A stretch of DNA of 64,000 bases from Bagarius yarrelli (Eukaryota; Chordata; Actinopteri; Siluriformes; Sisoridae). The stretch lies in NCBI GenBank assembly GCA_005784505.1, contig VCAZ01000003.1:3050510-3114509 (forward strand), written 5' to 3'. The position numbers and the translations under genes are program-made. The notes beneath the pieces are model-generated. The model saw only the letters and a list, made by a program, of their open reading frames with translations. It was not told the origin of the DNA and did no database searches. This document shows, piece after piece, positions 1 through 12,989 of the stretch (its first letter is position 1; each line of letters opens with the position of its first letter).

Positions 1-651
1 CTTTTTTCGAAAAGCATGTCCTTTCATTTATCCACACGCCCTGGACAGCTGTTTAACGTTATTCTCCAGCTCTATTATTCATAATAAAAGTCTGTTTCGG
101 TGGTCACAGTTTTTTTTGGATGCTCTGCCATTCCAAACGTTTACAGTGCAGTTCTTCATCGGCCGAGATAACTAGAGGAAACATAAGCAGTAAGATAAAT
201 GTCGCAACACTTCCTATTCTCTTCTCTTCTTGGTGCACAGATAAGGCTGGCCACAGATGAAAGAGCCAGCTAAAATAAAACAGTGGAAAGCGCATTTGTT
301 CTGATACAGATAGCATCTCAGTGGCATATACAGCTGAAAGACACTCGGCGGATGGGGTTGTGTTCACATGAATGTAAATTCCAATGTGGAGCTTCACACT
401 TCAAAAGAGAGAGAATAACAGCACTGGGTTGGTGTTGTCGAAGGATTGGCTGCATTTGGATTAGTCTGTTTTCTAGATCAAATTAACATCTGTTTTCAAT
501 CTCTGCATCACAGCAGGTTGAATGAGAAAATTTTATTTTACACAATAAACAGTTCCTCAGATTATTTACAGAGGTTAAGTTAAGATAAAATAGAAATATA
601 TCGTCAGGTAGAGTTTGATAATCCGATTTAGACATTATGTTTATTATGTAT

Positions 652-720
652 CCTAAGCAGGGTAAGGCAGGAAGGTCTGCTAAGCAGAAGATTGTAGGTT
701 CGATTCCCAATAGTTGGTGG
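652..720 (+). mobile_element. SINE fragment with tRNA-like B box
   Basis: A short fragment with the polymerase III B-box match GGTTCGATTCC (697-707) preceded by AGAAGATTGTA, as in family A heads elsewhere in the window. The rest of the element is missing. Confidence 0.45.
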
Positions 721-959
721 TTACCTTCCAGTTAGCAGCTTAAACACTGTAGAACTATTGTCATTTTACCATATTCATACTATATTTATGTAATCAGTCT
801 GTATTCTAATCATATGCTGGAGATGATTTATTATTTCTATTCTTTATTTTATTTTATTATTATTTTAAAATTTAAAATATGTGGGCCATTCGGACTGCAA
901 ACTATAAATAAACTCACTTATGAATATGCAATACCACTTTAAATAAGTAAAATGTTTCG

Positions 960-1125
960 TTGTATTGTATTGTGTAGTTCTTTTTATTATTTATTTTATT
1001 TTTATTCTATTTTTTTATCTTATTGTTTAGTTTTTTTTGACTTTTTAGTGCACTGGTGTTGTTAAGAGAACTAAAGTTTCGTTGTATCCCTATGTGCAAT
1101 GACCAATAATAACTTTTATTATTAT
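960..1125 (+). mobile_element. retroposon 3'-tail-like sequence
   Basis: A T-rich stretch ending in TTTCGTTGTATCCCTATGTG then CAATGACCAATAATAA. This resembles the 3' ends of teleost LINEs as I remember them. No reading frame is present and the family is not assigned. Confidence 0.35.
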
Positions 1126-1145
1126 AACTTATTGTTATTTATTCA

Positions 1146-1360
1146 TCTTTTATACTCGCTCATTCCCTGATTCGGGGTCACAGGGATCTGCTGGAGTCTA
1201 TCCCAGCCATCTCTGAAAGCGTGAAAGGCAGGAGGGGTACACACTGGACAGGTCGCCAGTCCTCACAGAGCCACACACACTCACACTCACTCCCTCTGGA
1301 CAATTTAAAATCACTAATCAACCTAACATACATGTTTTTGGACTGTGGGAGGACACCTAA

Positions 1361-1362
<2 letters not shown>
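1146..1362 (-). mobile_element. SINE family B (Mermaid-like), partial, reverse orientation
   Basis: Read on the minus strand it contains the tail blocks GACTCCAGCAGATCCCTGTG and GGTACACCCCTCCTGCC-type segments and part of the middle (ACAGTCCAAAAACATGTATG). It is cut off in the middle, where an (ATT)n tract begins, so the tRNA-like head is missing. Comparable copies lie at 11156, 12990, 25922 and 28915. The Mermaid name is from memory. Confidence 0.7.
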
Positions 1363-1393
<31 letters not shown>

Positions 1394-1394
1394 T
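1361..1394. repeat. (ATT)n microsatellite
   Basis: About 11 ATT units directly abutting the truncated SINE. Confidence 0.95.
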
Positions 1395-3087
1395 ACTGTT
1401 ATGTTTGAATTTAAACCTTTATATTTTATTTTATTCTTTATTTTCTGTTCATTTTAATGTATTATTTTACTTCATTCTTTACTATATTAATAACAACCTG
1501 GACTGTTGTCATGTTATTCATGTCATGTGATTTCCCATGGTTTTCAATTTTGTCTCTTCATTGGTTTATTTTGGTCATTTGTCCCTCATTAAGTTCAGGT
1601 GATTCTGGTTTAGTTGACCACCACCCCCCACCCCACCCCGGATTCATTTGTGCATCAATACCCCTGCGTCTCAGTTTGTCTTGGTCTTGCTTGTTGTTGC
1701 TCGTCACGGTCTGTGGCGCTTGTCACAGTAAGTGTCTATGTCACGATATGGTTCAGATTCAGATTCATGTTCATGTTCATGTTATAGTTATGTCAGGTCA
1801 GGGCTGATTGCGTTAGATTCGGTTTTTTGTGTTTCCATCTTCTTTGATTAGTTGTTTTATTTGTTCAATCTTACGACTAATTAAATTTGAATATTAATCT
1901 TAAGCTTATTTTTAATTTTATTATCAAAATTCTGCTGTTCAAATTCAGGATTGTTCTAGTACAACTAACTTCCACCTTAAACATAAAACAGAAAATACAT
2001 AAATATTTAATAAAGTATTTTTATATGAACCACAAAGCAGTGGATATGAACAAAAAGACATTTTCCTTTACATTTTCTTTTTACCCCAGACCTTTGCAAC
2101 ATGATGCAATTTAAAGCAACTATTTCCTAAATCAGTAAGACATGAACTTTGATGCTGCGAACATTAATGCAGACTTTCAAGGGCGAAAAAGAAAAACCTT
2201 AAATGTTTTATCGACTCAAGGAATTTTAAAAATTATTTTTAAATCCTGTCTATACTATCTTTCAATATATAATGCTAGACTTCCTTGTGCTTAAAGATGT
2301 CTAAAAGCTTGCTATCTGTGTATGATGAGCTCACAGGGGGAACAAATATCAGGTCTTCCCGGTAGCTGAGTGCTATAAAATCTGGACACAAGCCTAATCA
2401 ATTCAGTGTTCATAAATAATAGCTTTCAAAATGTCTGCCATGCTCCCATGCCTCCGTTCAGGAGAGGGTGTGTTTCAGGAAAGTGTGCAGCTTTTAAAAC
2501 GATTTACAAATATCAAACAATATATAGTCAATTTCACTAGGAGACTAATCGATATGTTTTGAGGAGACAGACAGCTCCGTCTATGAAAATAAACATGACT
2601 TGTGATGTTGCTGTGTAGCATTAAATAAGCCTGGTTCAAGCCTGGTTACTACTTTCAGCTTCTTCAAGTAATCAAACTTTTATTTGAAGGAAAATTCTAG
2701 TTTATGTTTAACTAAAAAGTTGAACTACAAATTAATAATAGTATTAGTCTTCAGAGACAGAGTGGTAAAATAATACTAGGGATTCATTTAATTTATTGAT
2801 TGACTGATGTTTTCCACTTTCTTGGTCAACACAAGACAAACGCACACAAAAACATGGTTTCCGAGCATGACAGTGCTCAATACTACAGAGGCAATAAAAT
2901 GCTGAAGCCACAATGTTTATTGTTAGCAGTATTTAAAATGGACAAAGTTGCTAAGATTGTAAAGTGTAAAAATAATATGTTTTCTGCACAGCTGTTAAAA
3001 TCTTTAAAAAGTAATAGTAATAAAATATCACTTTTAGGCCCCAAAAGCATCCTATAAGTAGGACAAAGAACTAGGGGAGTGTACTAT
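1395..3087. other. no gene seen
   Basis: A/T-rich unique sequence with short repeated words (GATTCAGATTCATGTTCATG at about 1755). Small open frames here show no domain or codon signal. Confidence 0.6.
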
Positions 3088-3690
3088 GCATTATATTCTA
3101 CTATACTATACTATACTATACTATACTATGTGGGGAAGTGGTGGCTTAGTGATAAGGTGTTGGACTGATACCAGAAAGTATCCCAGCAACACCAAGCCAC
3201 CACTGTGGGCCCCTGAGCAAGGCCCTCAACCCCCAAATGCTCAAATGTGTAAAAGAGATAAATGTAATTTACTCTGAATAAGAGCGTCTGCTAAATTCTG
3301 TAAATGTACTGTACTGTATTATATTGTTATTATATAATGTAGTATACTATATAGTACTATAAAACGCTAAACTGTACTATACTATAATGTAGCATAATGT
3401 AGTTATACATTATGTAATATAATGTAGTGTACTATACAGTACTATAATGTACTGTGCTATTCAATACTATACAGTACCGTAATGCACTGTACTATTCAAT
3501 ACTACACTATACTATATGGTAGTATACAATGCTGTACTTTACAGTACTATACTTTATTGTACTGTACAATAACATATTTTACTATAATGCACAATACTAT
3601 GCAGTACTATTCAATACTATAATGTACCGTACAATACAAAATGTGTACTATACTCTACTATACTAGACTAAACTATACTAGATATGTAAA
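3088..3690. repeat. degenerate TACTA/TGTAC minisatellite interrupted by a SINE
   Basis: It opens with a near-perfect ACTAT pentamer run (3094-3129). After a SINE insertion it continues as about 380 bases of degenerate ACTATA, AATGTA and TACTGTAC words. Both flanks share the same word set, so the SINE appears to have landed inside a pre-existing array. Confidence 0.8.
3131..3307 (+). mobile_element. SINE family A, nearly full length
   Basis: tRNA-like head (GTGGCTTAGTGATAAGGTGT, A-box-like), a degraded B-box region, the core GCCCCTGAGCAAGGCCCTCA and the tail AAGAGCGTCTGCTAAATTCTG then TAAATGT. The tail resembles L2-type LINE 3' ends, as in V-SINE/HAmo-type fish SINEs (recalled). It sits inside the pentamer array. 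Confidence 0.8.
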
Positions 3691-4650
3691 AAATCTTTAT
3701 CTTTGATTTCTTTTCACCCTCCCTGTATAGCACTTTTTAATTTAAACCATCACTATGCTTAATAAGTTCGTACAGGGGCACAAATCATTTTGGATAAGAT
3801 AACCATCTGGCAGCCAGACTCGAGATCCTGTCTAACATAAAGTCAGCAGGATGTAGGAGTAGAGCTCCTCAAGCACGCGCTTCCAAAATCACTTTAGATT
3901 TTTTTCCTCTTTTCTTCAGGAAAAGAATGTGGGGGAACTGTTATCCAACACTGTTTAGCTCTTTGTATTGCGGTGCAATAGGGCTGAAAGCCAATATTAA
4001 AAGAGCAATAAATCACCACAGATTGTTTCCTGCTGTAAGAAAACTCTTGGCGTTTTCCAGCACCTTCTAAGAGCTGCTGGTGAAATCGATCAAGTAGCTC
4101 TGTTTCATCTTCTGAACCAAGGACCATATTCAAATCACTGGACATCAAAGACAGACTGTAGGTCTTCCAAAATTCAGTAAATCGATATTAATTGCTTGCG
4201 TTCTTATTCTGTTTGTGCAAAAGTTGTTGATTTATTTTCTAAAGGAGCACCTGTGACAACAGATCCATCTGTAATTTATATGATTAGTATATTAATGGTT
4301 TATAATAAAGTGCTTATTTAAAACGATATTATTTCTAACTTGACAGAAACACTAAGACAGTTTTCAGTCACGTGACCATGCGATGACCTGATGGACAAAA
4401 CAATTTGTCCAACATGGCGGCTATTTCCAGCTACGAATATTTAAATCACCGGTCAACCTAAGAAAAAAAAAATGATTACAAACTTCTCTTCTTCTTCTTT
4501 ATGGATACACATGCACAAACATGCACAAAAAAAAAGAAATCATCATTTATAATCTATTAAAGTTTATCAGTCTAAAAACAAGCGCAACATATTGTCTCAG
4601 TTTTACATATAATTGATTAAAAAGGTGCCAAACGATTTGCATTTTTCGTT

Positions 4651-4683
4651 TAACAGCATCTAACAGCATCTAACAGCATCCCA
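4651..4683. repeat. 10-bp tandem repeat, three copies
   Basis: TAACAGCATC occurs three times in a row, then the sequence returns to unique A/T-rich DNA. Confidence 0.9.
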
Positions 4684-4810
4684 ACTTTTGCAATTTGTGT
4701 AATTATTAACAAAAAAGATCACTGTAAGAATATTTCTTTAGGATATGATTTATGGCTAAAATTACAATGATTAATATATTTATCATTTATGTGAGTTTAC
4801 CTTTGACAAG

Positions 4811-4991
4811 TGTGGAAGTGGTAGCTTAGTGGTTAAAATGTTGGACTGATACCAGAACGACTGGGGTTCGATACACAGCACCACCAAGCCACCACTGTAA
4901 GCCCCTGAGCAAGGCCCTTGACCCCTAATTGCTTTATTGTATAAAGGAGATAAACGTAAGCCGCTCTGCATAAGGGTGTCTGTAAGGGTAC
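4811..4991 (+). mobile_element. SINE family A copy
   Basis: Head GTGGTAGCTTAGTGGTTAAA, B box GGGTTCGATAC, core CCCCTGAGCAAGGCCCTTGA, then GTAAGCCGCTCTGCATAAGG. The terminal CTGCCAAATGC block is missing. Confidence 0.85.
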
Positions 4992-6114
4992 TGTGATGGC
5001 TGTGATTTTTTTTTCCCCCAGGGACGTTTAATGGCACAATTTTACAAATCTGCCTTTCTGTGTTTTCGTTCAGGATTCTGTAAAAGCATAACTCCGGCTT
5101 GTCTCCTTGTCGGTTAGTTTATCCTGTTGCACAACAAATGTCTGACATTATAGCTTAATGAAAGTAATCACTCAGTTCCCTAAGGGTGTGACGTCACATG
5201 AAAACTACGAACGGTGGATTCACCACCTAGTCTAACACTAATAATAAACAACTTTAAGTTTGATTTACTAAAAAGTGTAAATTTATTGGTAAAGGTAAGC
5301 TTTTGTTAGAAGACGTGTATTTAACATCTCCAACATTAGCACAGTGTAAAAAGGTGTTGCGTATGTGGGAAAACCTTCAGGGCAGAAAACATTCCAGTTT
5401 TTCTGGAAAATGACAAGTGTTTTTTTTATGTCTTTAAAAGAAAACAAAGAGAAAATAGTGTGGGAACTAGCATTTATAGCCGCGTTTTTGTTCAATTTTT
5501 TTTTTTACATGCAAAAAAATCAGCGACAAAAGGTTACACACTGCATGACTATAAGAAGAATAGACAACAATTCAAACTCAACAACTGGACTATCTATTCT
5601 GTAAACTAGGTTTTATCATCAAACTCACATGAGAAAGATCACACGTGAGAACTATTGGAAATATTGTTATTATGGTAGCCTGGAAAAAAGCATGCAGCAA
5701 CATAGAAACGCGGCTATGCTTGCTAATATTCTGGTCCCTAACTTCTCCCTAAACTTTCCACTTCCCTGTATCTCAATATCTCTCTTATTGGCTGTGAGTT
5801 AGCCATAGTGTATTTTTTATTTCACACTGACAGATTTTGAATCGTTGACAGGTCCAGATATTTAGCATGACAAATTTTACAAAGGGGCCTCTGCAATGCT
5901 ACGCACTGCAATTTTCCTAAGCTTTAGGACGTTCTTTAGCAAGTTTGCAAAACCTGTTGGTGAGTAAAAGTATAAAATAATGCAGTGTGAACTCTGATAA
6001 ATTGATAAATGTGTGTGTGGTTTTTTTTTGGTTTTTTTTTATACAAATAAAATTGTATCAAATTGGACAGAAACTCACCCTAAATTAACATTTGCGACAT
6101 TAGACAGATACCCG

Positions 6115-6277
6115 CGACTTACATTCACCTCATTCATTGAACAACTAGGGGATGAGGGCCTTGCTTAGGGGCCCAGCAGTGGCATCTTGTTAACAAAGCC
6201 TTTAACCTCACCTGCTCAGTTGTATAAATGAAGTAAATGTAAGTATCTGGATAAGGACGTCTGCCAAATGCCGTAAT
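6115..6277. mobile_element. two SINE A fragments in opposite orientation, fused
   Basis: Left half (6115-6190) reads on the minus strand: GGGCCTTGCTTAGGGGCCCA is the reverse of the family A core. Right half (6203-6277) reads on the plus strand, from CTGCTCAGTTGTATAAATGA to CTGCCAAATGCCGT. The two halves meet without a complete copy of either. Confidence 0.7.
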
Positions 6278-6299
6278 TATAAAAACATTTTTGTTAATT

Positions 6300-6318
6300 G
6301 TATATATATATATATATA
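6300..6318. repeat. (AT)n microsatellite
   Basis: Short TA run downstream of the SINE fragments. Confidence 0.9.
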
Positions 6319-8078
6319 ACCCCAGTTTACTCTTAATATGTATCAAGAATGTGGTCAGCTATCAAAAATGTCAAAAAAAGAAGGAAAAAGACAAGAAAAA
6401 GACTCTAAATGTCTTTGTTATCTTGTACATTATAGACAAAAAAAACGCACTTTGGCCCAAACCTAATTGTTTCTCTTTTTTTTGGTTTATTTAACAGAAT
6501 TCAGCTGCAGCGACCAGATTTCAGGGTTTTCGCAGATCACCACACATTCTAAAACTGACAGAATTTAGTCAAAGAAATAATTTTTCCGTACAGTTTCAGA
6601 AGCTCCAGTTAAAAAGATAAATCTGCATTCTCTAAAGACTGTTTTATTCTAAGTAGGACATTATGTGAGTGGAACTCAAATGATCTGTGTAGGCAGTAAG
6701 AGTATGTGCCATTCATCATGCTCAGACAGAAGGCAGTTACAGATCCTCCTACTGGATGAGACATAATCATCATCATCACCATCATCACCATCATCCATTC
6801 ATCATTTCTCAATCCTTTAACAGTTGTGTGATAATCAGGCATGACTCAGGATGTACAGTGTATCACTACAGAGCCTCACTCGTTGAAACCGCAAGAAAAC
6901 ACCGGGAGCACTACAATCGTTGCTGTGGTAACTGAACCAAATCCTTGATACCTACATTGTGAGTGTGTGTGTGTGTTCGGATGATTTTATAAATGATTTG
7001 AAAGCCTTGTCTTTCTTTACACACATAATTACATAAGGTTCTATACTGTATATTTCTTTGAAACGCAATCTGCCATCAATATAATTAATACAGCAAGGTT
7101 GTAACTGTAGTATAAATTCGATTCGGAATAAACAGTCAAGCTCGTTCGCTGCCTATTTAAATAATATTATTATATACCTCGACGCTGTGATTTCATCCTG
7201 CTCCGATGTCTGATGTGTGAAGAGTAAAAAGCCTTAATTTTTAGCATTAAGAAGAAGTGTATCTTGCAATGTATGTGCAATAAGAATTGATCCCTTCTCA
7301 CACCTTTCTCTCCGTGCACTAGGAACAGATTTTATTACTCCTGCTCTGTATGTAAATAAGCCGGCTCGCAAGGAGTGTAGGAGGCTGTCACCATCTTATA
7401 TTTAGAGAAGGATATTATTATTCAAGATGTTTTTGAAGGTATTCCAGGACGTATCCGGCAGCCTGCAACCTTCTCCTGAATAACATGTTGGACTGATGCA
7501 AACATAACATGTACATGATGTGAATCACACTACCTCCAGATGTGCTCTTGCTGAGCGATTGCATTCTATTGCGCTGTGTGGAAATGCTATCTGATTGTGA
7601 TTAGCTATCTGCTATAATAAATTAAGTTTGATATAATATTTACATTTGCTTAGAGGGTCTATCCGATCTATGTTCCGTCATTTGTTTTAGAATGTTTTGG
7701 TTGATATTTGTTTGAGAAACGGTATTTTATTTAGTCATTTCATCATCATAAGTAAACACCTTTTCTTTTTCAGGGTTGACTGTGAGGCAGAATAACACCC
7801 AGGATTGGATGCCAGTGCAGACAGATTCACCCTTAGGGAGAGCTGGTGATAGACCATAACTAACTAACTTATCATACAGTGCAAGCGCACAGACATACAG
7901 CTGATACAGATGGTCAGCTCATTTCCTGTAAAATGAACAAAAAATATGACAAACTATTCAATATTACCACAATCTCATTGACAAAGATATGCTGTGATAA
8001 CATTTTAATAGGCAAGAGTCACATTTTTTTTTTTTAGGGGTTATTTTCCTTTAATAAACTGATAGGAGATGAAATGGA

Positions 8079-8084
<6 letters not shown>

Positions 8085-8120
<36 letters not shown>
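8085..8120. repeat. (GA)n microsatellite
   Basis: About 18 GA units. Apparent Ser/Leu frames on the minus strand come from it. Confidence 0.95.
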
Positions 8121-8122
<2 letters not shown>

Positions 8123-10499
8123 GCAAACCCGAGTTGCCAGAGCTTAACAGCACATGTGGGTATTGGCACCACAACCCGACCCAGAGTCACATTTAAGCTT
8201 ATGTAAATTAAATAAACACATTTTACTCCGCACACACCTTAATATACTAAAGAAGTAATAATCAGACGAACGAAGGTTACTTTCATAAAAAAATAAACAC
8301 GTCATGTGTAGTTTCTCATTATGATTAACATAAAAATCATAAAGCATTCAATGTTTAATTTATATCAAATGTTTTTTATGTTCATTGGCTGATTTAAAAA
8401 AGTGTTTAGGCCTCACACAACATTTTGTGGAGGGGTTTTTGACCCCTAGGGACAATTTACTTATTTACAATTTTTACATCCCATCAGTATAACACAAAAG
8501 ATCTTTAGATTGAAAATACTACCTGCTGCAACTCTATGCTGCCTTTTACTACATTATCTGTATGTTTTGTGAGCAATATATAGTTCATATACAGGTTTTA
8601 AATTAACTTTTGCCAGTGCTGGGAGGATAACTGGGACTGGGCTGATGGTAGTTACTATATTTTCATATTTCCTATATATTGATAGATTTCCATTTCTCGT
8701 CTATATTATTTTAATTGATATGATTGTTTGCATCAGCACATCAAGACAAGTGTACCAGAATTGTAGGACAAACAGAGGAATTCTGGAGCACTGAAGCTTT
8801 ACTGGCACATTAGTACAACAGATCCTAGATTCTCAGCCGTCTGGAAAGACTTTGTATCCTCGTGTTCATGTGGGATTTTTTTAGGGTCTTTGGTTTTTCT
8901 CCCACCTCCTTAAAACGTCCCTGATGAGACTGAAGTTGCCACTGGTTGTAAGTAAGTGCCTGAATGTGTGTGTGTGTGTGTGTTTGTGTTTGTGTGAATA
9001 GCGCACTGGACTGTAACATTCCCAATACCTCATGCTGAGTATTCCCAGGATAGTCTCTGTAGCCTTTATGACCCTGACCAGGAAGTAAACAATTCCTGAA
9101 GATGACTGAATAAAAGTCATTCAGTCATTGTTCTAAACAGAATTTGCCTATATGAGTCCTGACTGTCCCTCAGTGTTCAATAATCCTAAAATATCAGCAT
9201 GTCATTTTTTACAAGTGTGTGCCATCCAGTGATTTCTTATTTACTGTTCTGCTGACGATGCTGCTCCTCTGAAATCAGTGTGCTTTGATTCGCCTTCATG
9301 TCTGAACAACAAACAGAGAAAAAGAAAAAGATTTTTTTTCTTCTGCATTTTAAGATCCAGGCACAGTGTATATCCTGTCTGATCACGATGAACCCTAAAC
9401 AGATAAGATGTCATCGATTTGCTACGATTGTGTGGCACATCCTGTGCTGTTACATGCAATTTACTCATTTTATATTGCTGATGTGTGTGTAGACAGGTGT
9501 GTGTCTGTGTATGTGTGTGGTTTGTTGTAACTATAGAAAAACAAAGAGTAGCTCTACATGGCTAGTAAACTAAATTGTCCCTCACTAACTTCTCATTGGT
9601 TGAGAGTCACATTATACCGGTGGTTCGGTCAAAACCTGCTGGCTGTGGCTAATTAGCCTAACTGTTTGATGTAAAGAGATATTAAATAAATATCATTTAT
9701 AAGGTATGTTATGGCTTTGGAGGTAGCATATAATTAAGACACATGACACAATGACAAGCCTCGAAGCATTTTAAAGAATCCAGACCCTCTTAGGAAGGAA
9801 TTACAGATGAAGAGATGTACAAATAGGAAGTGACTAGCTGGAACACACTACACAATATGCAGCTCAGAAGTTTGGAAACGCTAAATCGTGCCAAAAGAAT
9901 CTGATCCCACACAACATTCATACAGATCCCTATTCTACTGAGACATTTCAGTGGATTTCATAAGAATTGCCTCCAAATGCCTCGACAAGCAAACCCGACC
10001 CCCAATAAACATTAATGCTTCGGAAACGCGCTGAGATTTGTATATAAATTTTCATCGATCTAAATAATTTCTTTTCAGCTGCTGCTTCTAAATAAATTGT
10101 TTAAATTTGGCCTAAACTTAGCAACCTGGGATAAATCTGTATTTACATCTCTGTTAATCCAGAGCAAATTAATGCACAAGCAAGGACCAGCAAGTCATGC
10201 ACCAATGTTGCCATAGCAACAAGAAGCTCATTAGATGGGTTAGAACAGGGGTTCTCGAACACTGGTGGGTCTTTAAATGTAAAATAAATTGCAATGACCC
10301 TTTTAGTACATGACTATTATATGACCATGTTTTAAATGTGAACAAGTTTGGGTATTTAGGCCTACTTTTCTTAATTAACTACAAATAAATAGAAGTTAAT
10401 CAAGAAAGGAAAATTGGCCATTAGGCGTGTTATGCCAAGACCTTTATTGTTACATCATCTTTTTTTATATAAAAATTGAATATCCATAATGATCCTAAT
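8121..10499. other. no gene seen
   Basis: Unique sequence with GT runs at 8965-8996 and 9482-9520. Open frames here derive from GT repeats or are random. Confidence 0.55.
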
Positions 10500-11081
10500 A
10501 ATCGATAACAATAGATATTGTAAATGCTGCCAGGGGAGTGGTGCCTCATGGTTAAGGTATTGGACTACCAACCTGAAGATTGTGAGTTCGATTCCAAGCT
10601 CCACCAAGCTACCACTGCTGGGCCCCTGAGCAAGGCCCTTAATTGTATAAATGAGATAACTGTAAGTTGCTCTAAATAAGGGTGTCTGCCAAATGCTGTA
10701 AATGTAAAAATATCCCAACATCGATCAAAGCCACAGAAATGTGATGGTTTGTAAATGGTTTGTAAATATAAATAAATATGTTTGGTTGTTGGTGGTCTGA
10801 TAAAGACAGTGATTTTACCTGCTTTGTTTATTGTATCTTCAAAATTTGTTTTTTTCCTATTTAATCACAAGAATCTCAGCATTCCAAAAATATATAACAT
10901 GTTTAGATTATTTTTTGTTTCCGAATGCTGTACAACACAAAGATTTTACTCATGGAACACAATTCTGCACCAGAAGGACAGTGGTTTTAATCTATATGAA
11001 GTGTCTAGAGCTTATTTTCATTGTAGACATAAAGTTTATCATGATTTATTATTTTAACATTCATCAGTTCAGCCCTATATC
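10500..11081 (+). mobile_element. DNA-transposon-like repeat, copy 1 of an inverted pair
   Basis: The part 10791-11081 is clearly homologous to the reverse complement of 12671-12977. Shared blocks include TTTATTGTATC near the start, CATTCCAAA then AACATGTTTAG, the CACAAAGATTTA region, CCAG-AGGACAGTGG, and TAGACATAAAGT. It ends in CAGCCCTATATC. The left part continues across a SINE A insertion into AATAATCGATAACAATAGAT then AATGCTGCC, which matches the other copy too. No coding capacity remains, so it is probably a non-autonomous element. The left boundary is uncertain. Confidence 0.6.
10532..10706 (+). mobile_element. SINE family A, near full length, nested
   Basis: Head GTGCCTCATGGTTAAGGTAT, B box GAGTTCGATTCC, core GGGCCCCTGAGCAAGGCCCT, tail GGTGTCTGCCAAATGCTGTA. 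It is inserted in the transposon-like repeat of 10500-11081. Confidence 0.85.
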
Positions 11082-11155
11082 ATACACTAACTGTACAATT
11101 GTATCTTATTGTATCTTTCTACTTTCTTTATTTATATTTTATTGAATATTAAATG

Positions 11156-11387
11156 GGGCAGCATGATGGCTTAGTGGTAAGCACTGTTGTCTCACAGCAA
11201 GAAGGCAGATTCGATTCCTGATTCATAGGAGTGAGTGTGAGTGTAAGGGTGTGGCCCTGTGTTGGACTGGTGACCTGTCCAGTGTGTACCCCTCCTGCCT
11301 TTCACCCTTCAGAGACAGCTGGGATAGACTCCAGCAGATCCCTGTGACCCTGAATTAGGGAATAAGCGGATATAGAAGATGAATAAA
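11156..11387 (+). mobile_element. SINE family B (Mermaid-like) with perfect target-site duplication
   Basis: Head GGCAGCATGATGGCTTAGTG contains an A-box-like motif, with a B box GATTCGATTCC. The central third is deleted. The tail is GGGATAGACTCCAGCAGATC, then CCTGAATTAGGGAATAAGCG. The 13-bp direct repeat TGAATATTAAATG flanks it at 11143-11155 and 11388-11400, as expected of a LINE-mobilised SINE. Confidence 0.88.
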
Positions 11388-11400
11388 TGAATATTAAATG

Positions 11401-12659
11401 TTGCCTAAACTAATTCATTCGCCCAACTTGAAAACTGACAGCTTAAGGAAAATCCTCCGTTTTCCCCCTCATAATTCTGACTTTGTTTCAGGTGTGTTCA
11501 GTTTTACAATTAAATTTTACCAACAGCACTTGAACACAGCATGGACATTCTAAAAGCACTCTTGAAAGACAGCTAAACTAGTGGTCGAATCAGGGATGTG
11601 CTGTAATTAGAGGTCATAATTGGTCGATATAACATTAGATAGCATTAAAATATTCTGTTGGTTATTATTTACCTTATAACTGAATGACTTATTGTGTTTT
11701 GTTGTTTACTCAATGTATCTCATTATTAGAATAAATGCACTTCTTGACAAGTTGTTGAATTTGTATGTTTGGATCTCACTCTCACCTGCCCACTCGTTTG
11801 CTGACGTGGGAGTGGCTAGCCGCCTTATGTTTCAGGAAGGCCGCATGTCTGTGCTACCTTCTGTCTCTCTCTTATTAGTTATGATGTCATTGCTAGTCTT
11901 GCCAGAGTCCCTGCCTGCACTTTACACACAATGTACACTGTAAATGTGATCATAAGCATACATGTAATTAATACCTTGTATCGTTCTTCCTTTCTTTCTT
12001 TCTTTCTTTCTTTCTCTCTGTAAAGCCAACTTTGCACATGCACATCAGATGTTACAATGTCTACATTGCATTCTGGACATTTATACATGCAGATAATAAT
12101 GATAATTTATATCTTGAGTCTTTTTCTTTCCTTCCTTCGTTCTCATGCCCTCATCATTTATGTCATAGACTGCTGGAGGACTCACACAGTAAGAATTTAA
12201 TTGCATGGTCATTGTATTGTATCTTGAGTCCCAAATTAACTGTGACTTCAAGCTGCTGTTGCCAGGGTCAACATTGTGCTGAGGCTTCTATTGTTATGAT
12301 GGACGTTTGATGGCTTCGGCAGAAATGAAATCAGTGTTAAATCTGTAATTAACTTATAAACACAGAATATGGTGTCCCTCAGATAAGAATTTCTTCCTAA
12401 CATTCTCTCAGGGAGTTTTTCATTCTTAATTTGTCATTCTTAATATGATTTCTTTCTATTTTAACAAGACAATGTATATTGTTAAATGTGCCAAACAAGT
12501 AAAATTGAATTAAATTGCATAAAATTTATATAATATATCAAAAAAAATCCTTTCAGGACCAGTTTATTATAAAATTCTGTATTTTTCCTTTCTAAGAAGA
12601 ATCTAATATTTCGCATAATTATTTCCATTTTTTTAATCAGTCTGGTTAATTAATTGATC
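11401..12659. other. no gene seen
   Basis: A CTTT run lies at about 11983-12015. The rest is unassigned A/T-rich sequence. Confidence 0.55.
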
Positions 12660-12989
12660 ATTAGGCACTAGGACCGGGCTGATTAACAATAGCAAATATC
12701 GCAATTCAATATATTCATATATTGAATTGAGTATAGACATATACTTTATGTCTATAATGATAATAAACTCTTAATTTGAATAGAAAAACCTGTTAGCGTT
12801 CCACTGTCCTCCTGGTGGGACACTGCATTCCATTAGTAAATCTTTGTGTCATACAGCATTTAGAAATAAAAAAGCTAAACATGTTACACGTCTTTGGAAT
12901 GCATTTTGTGATTAAATGATGCAAACCATTTTGAGATACAATAAACATAGTAAAAATAGTGTCTATGTCAGACGACCAACAGGCAAACA

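Larger units (their letters stand above)
3691..8084. other. no gene seen apart from listed repeats
   Basis: Unique A/T-rich sequence with a (CAT)n/(CAC) patch at about 6764-6795. The stretch 7190-7600 is less A/T-biased and could be a conserved non-coding element, which reading alone cannot show. Confidence 0.5.
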
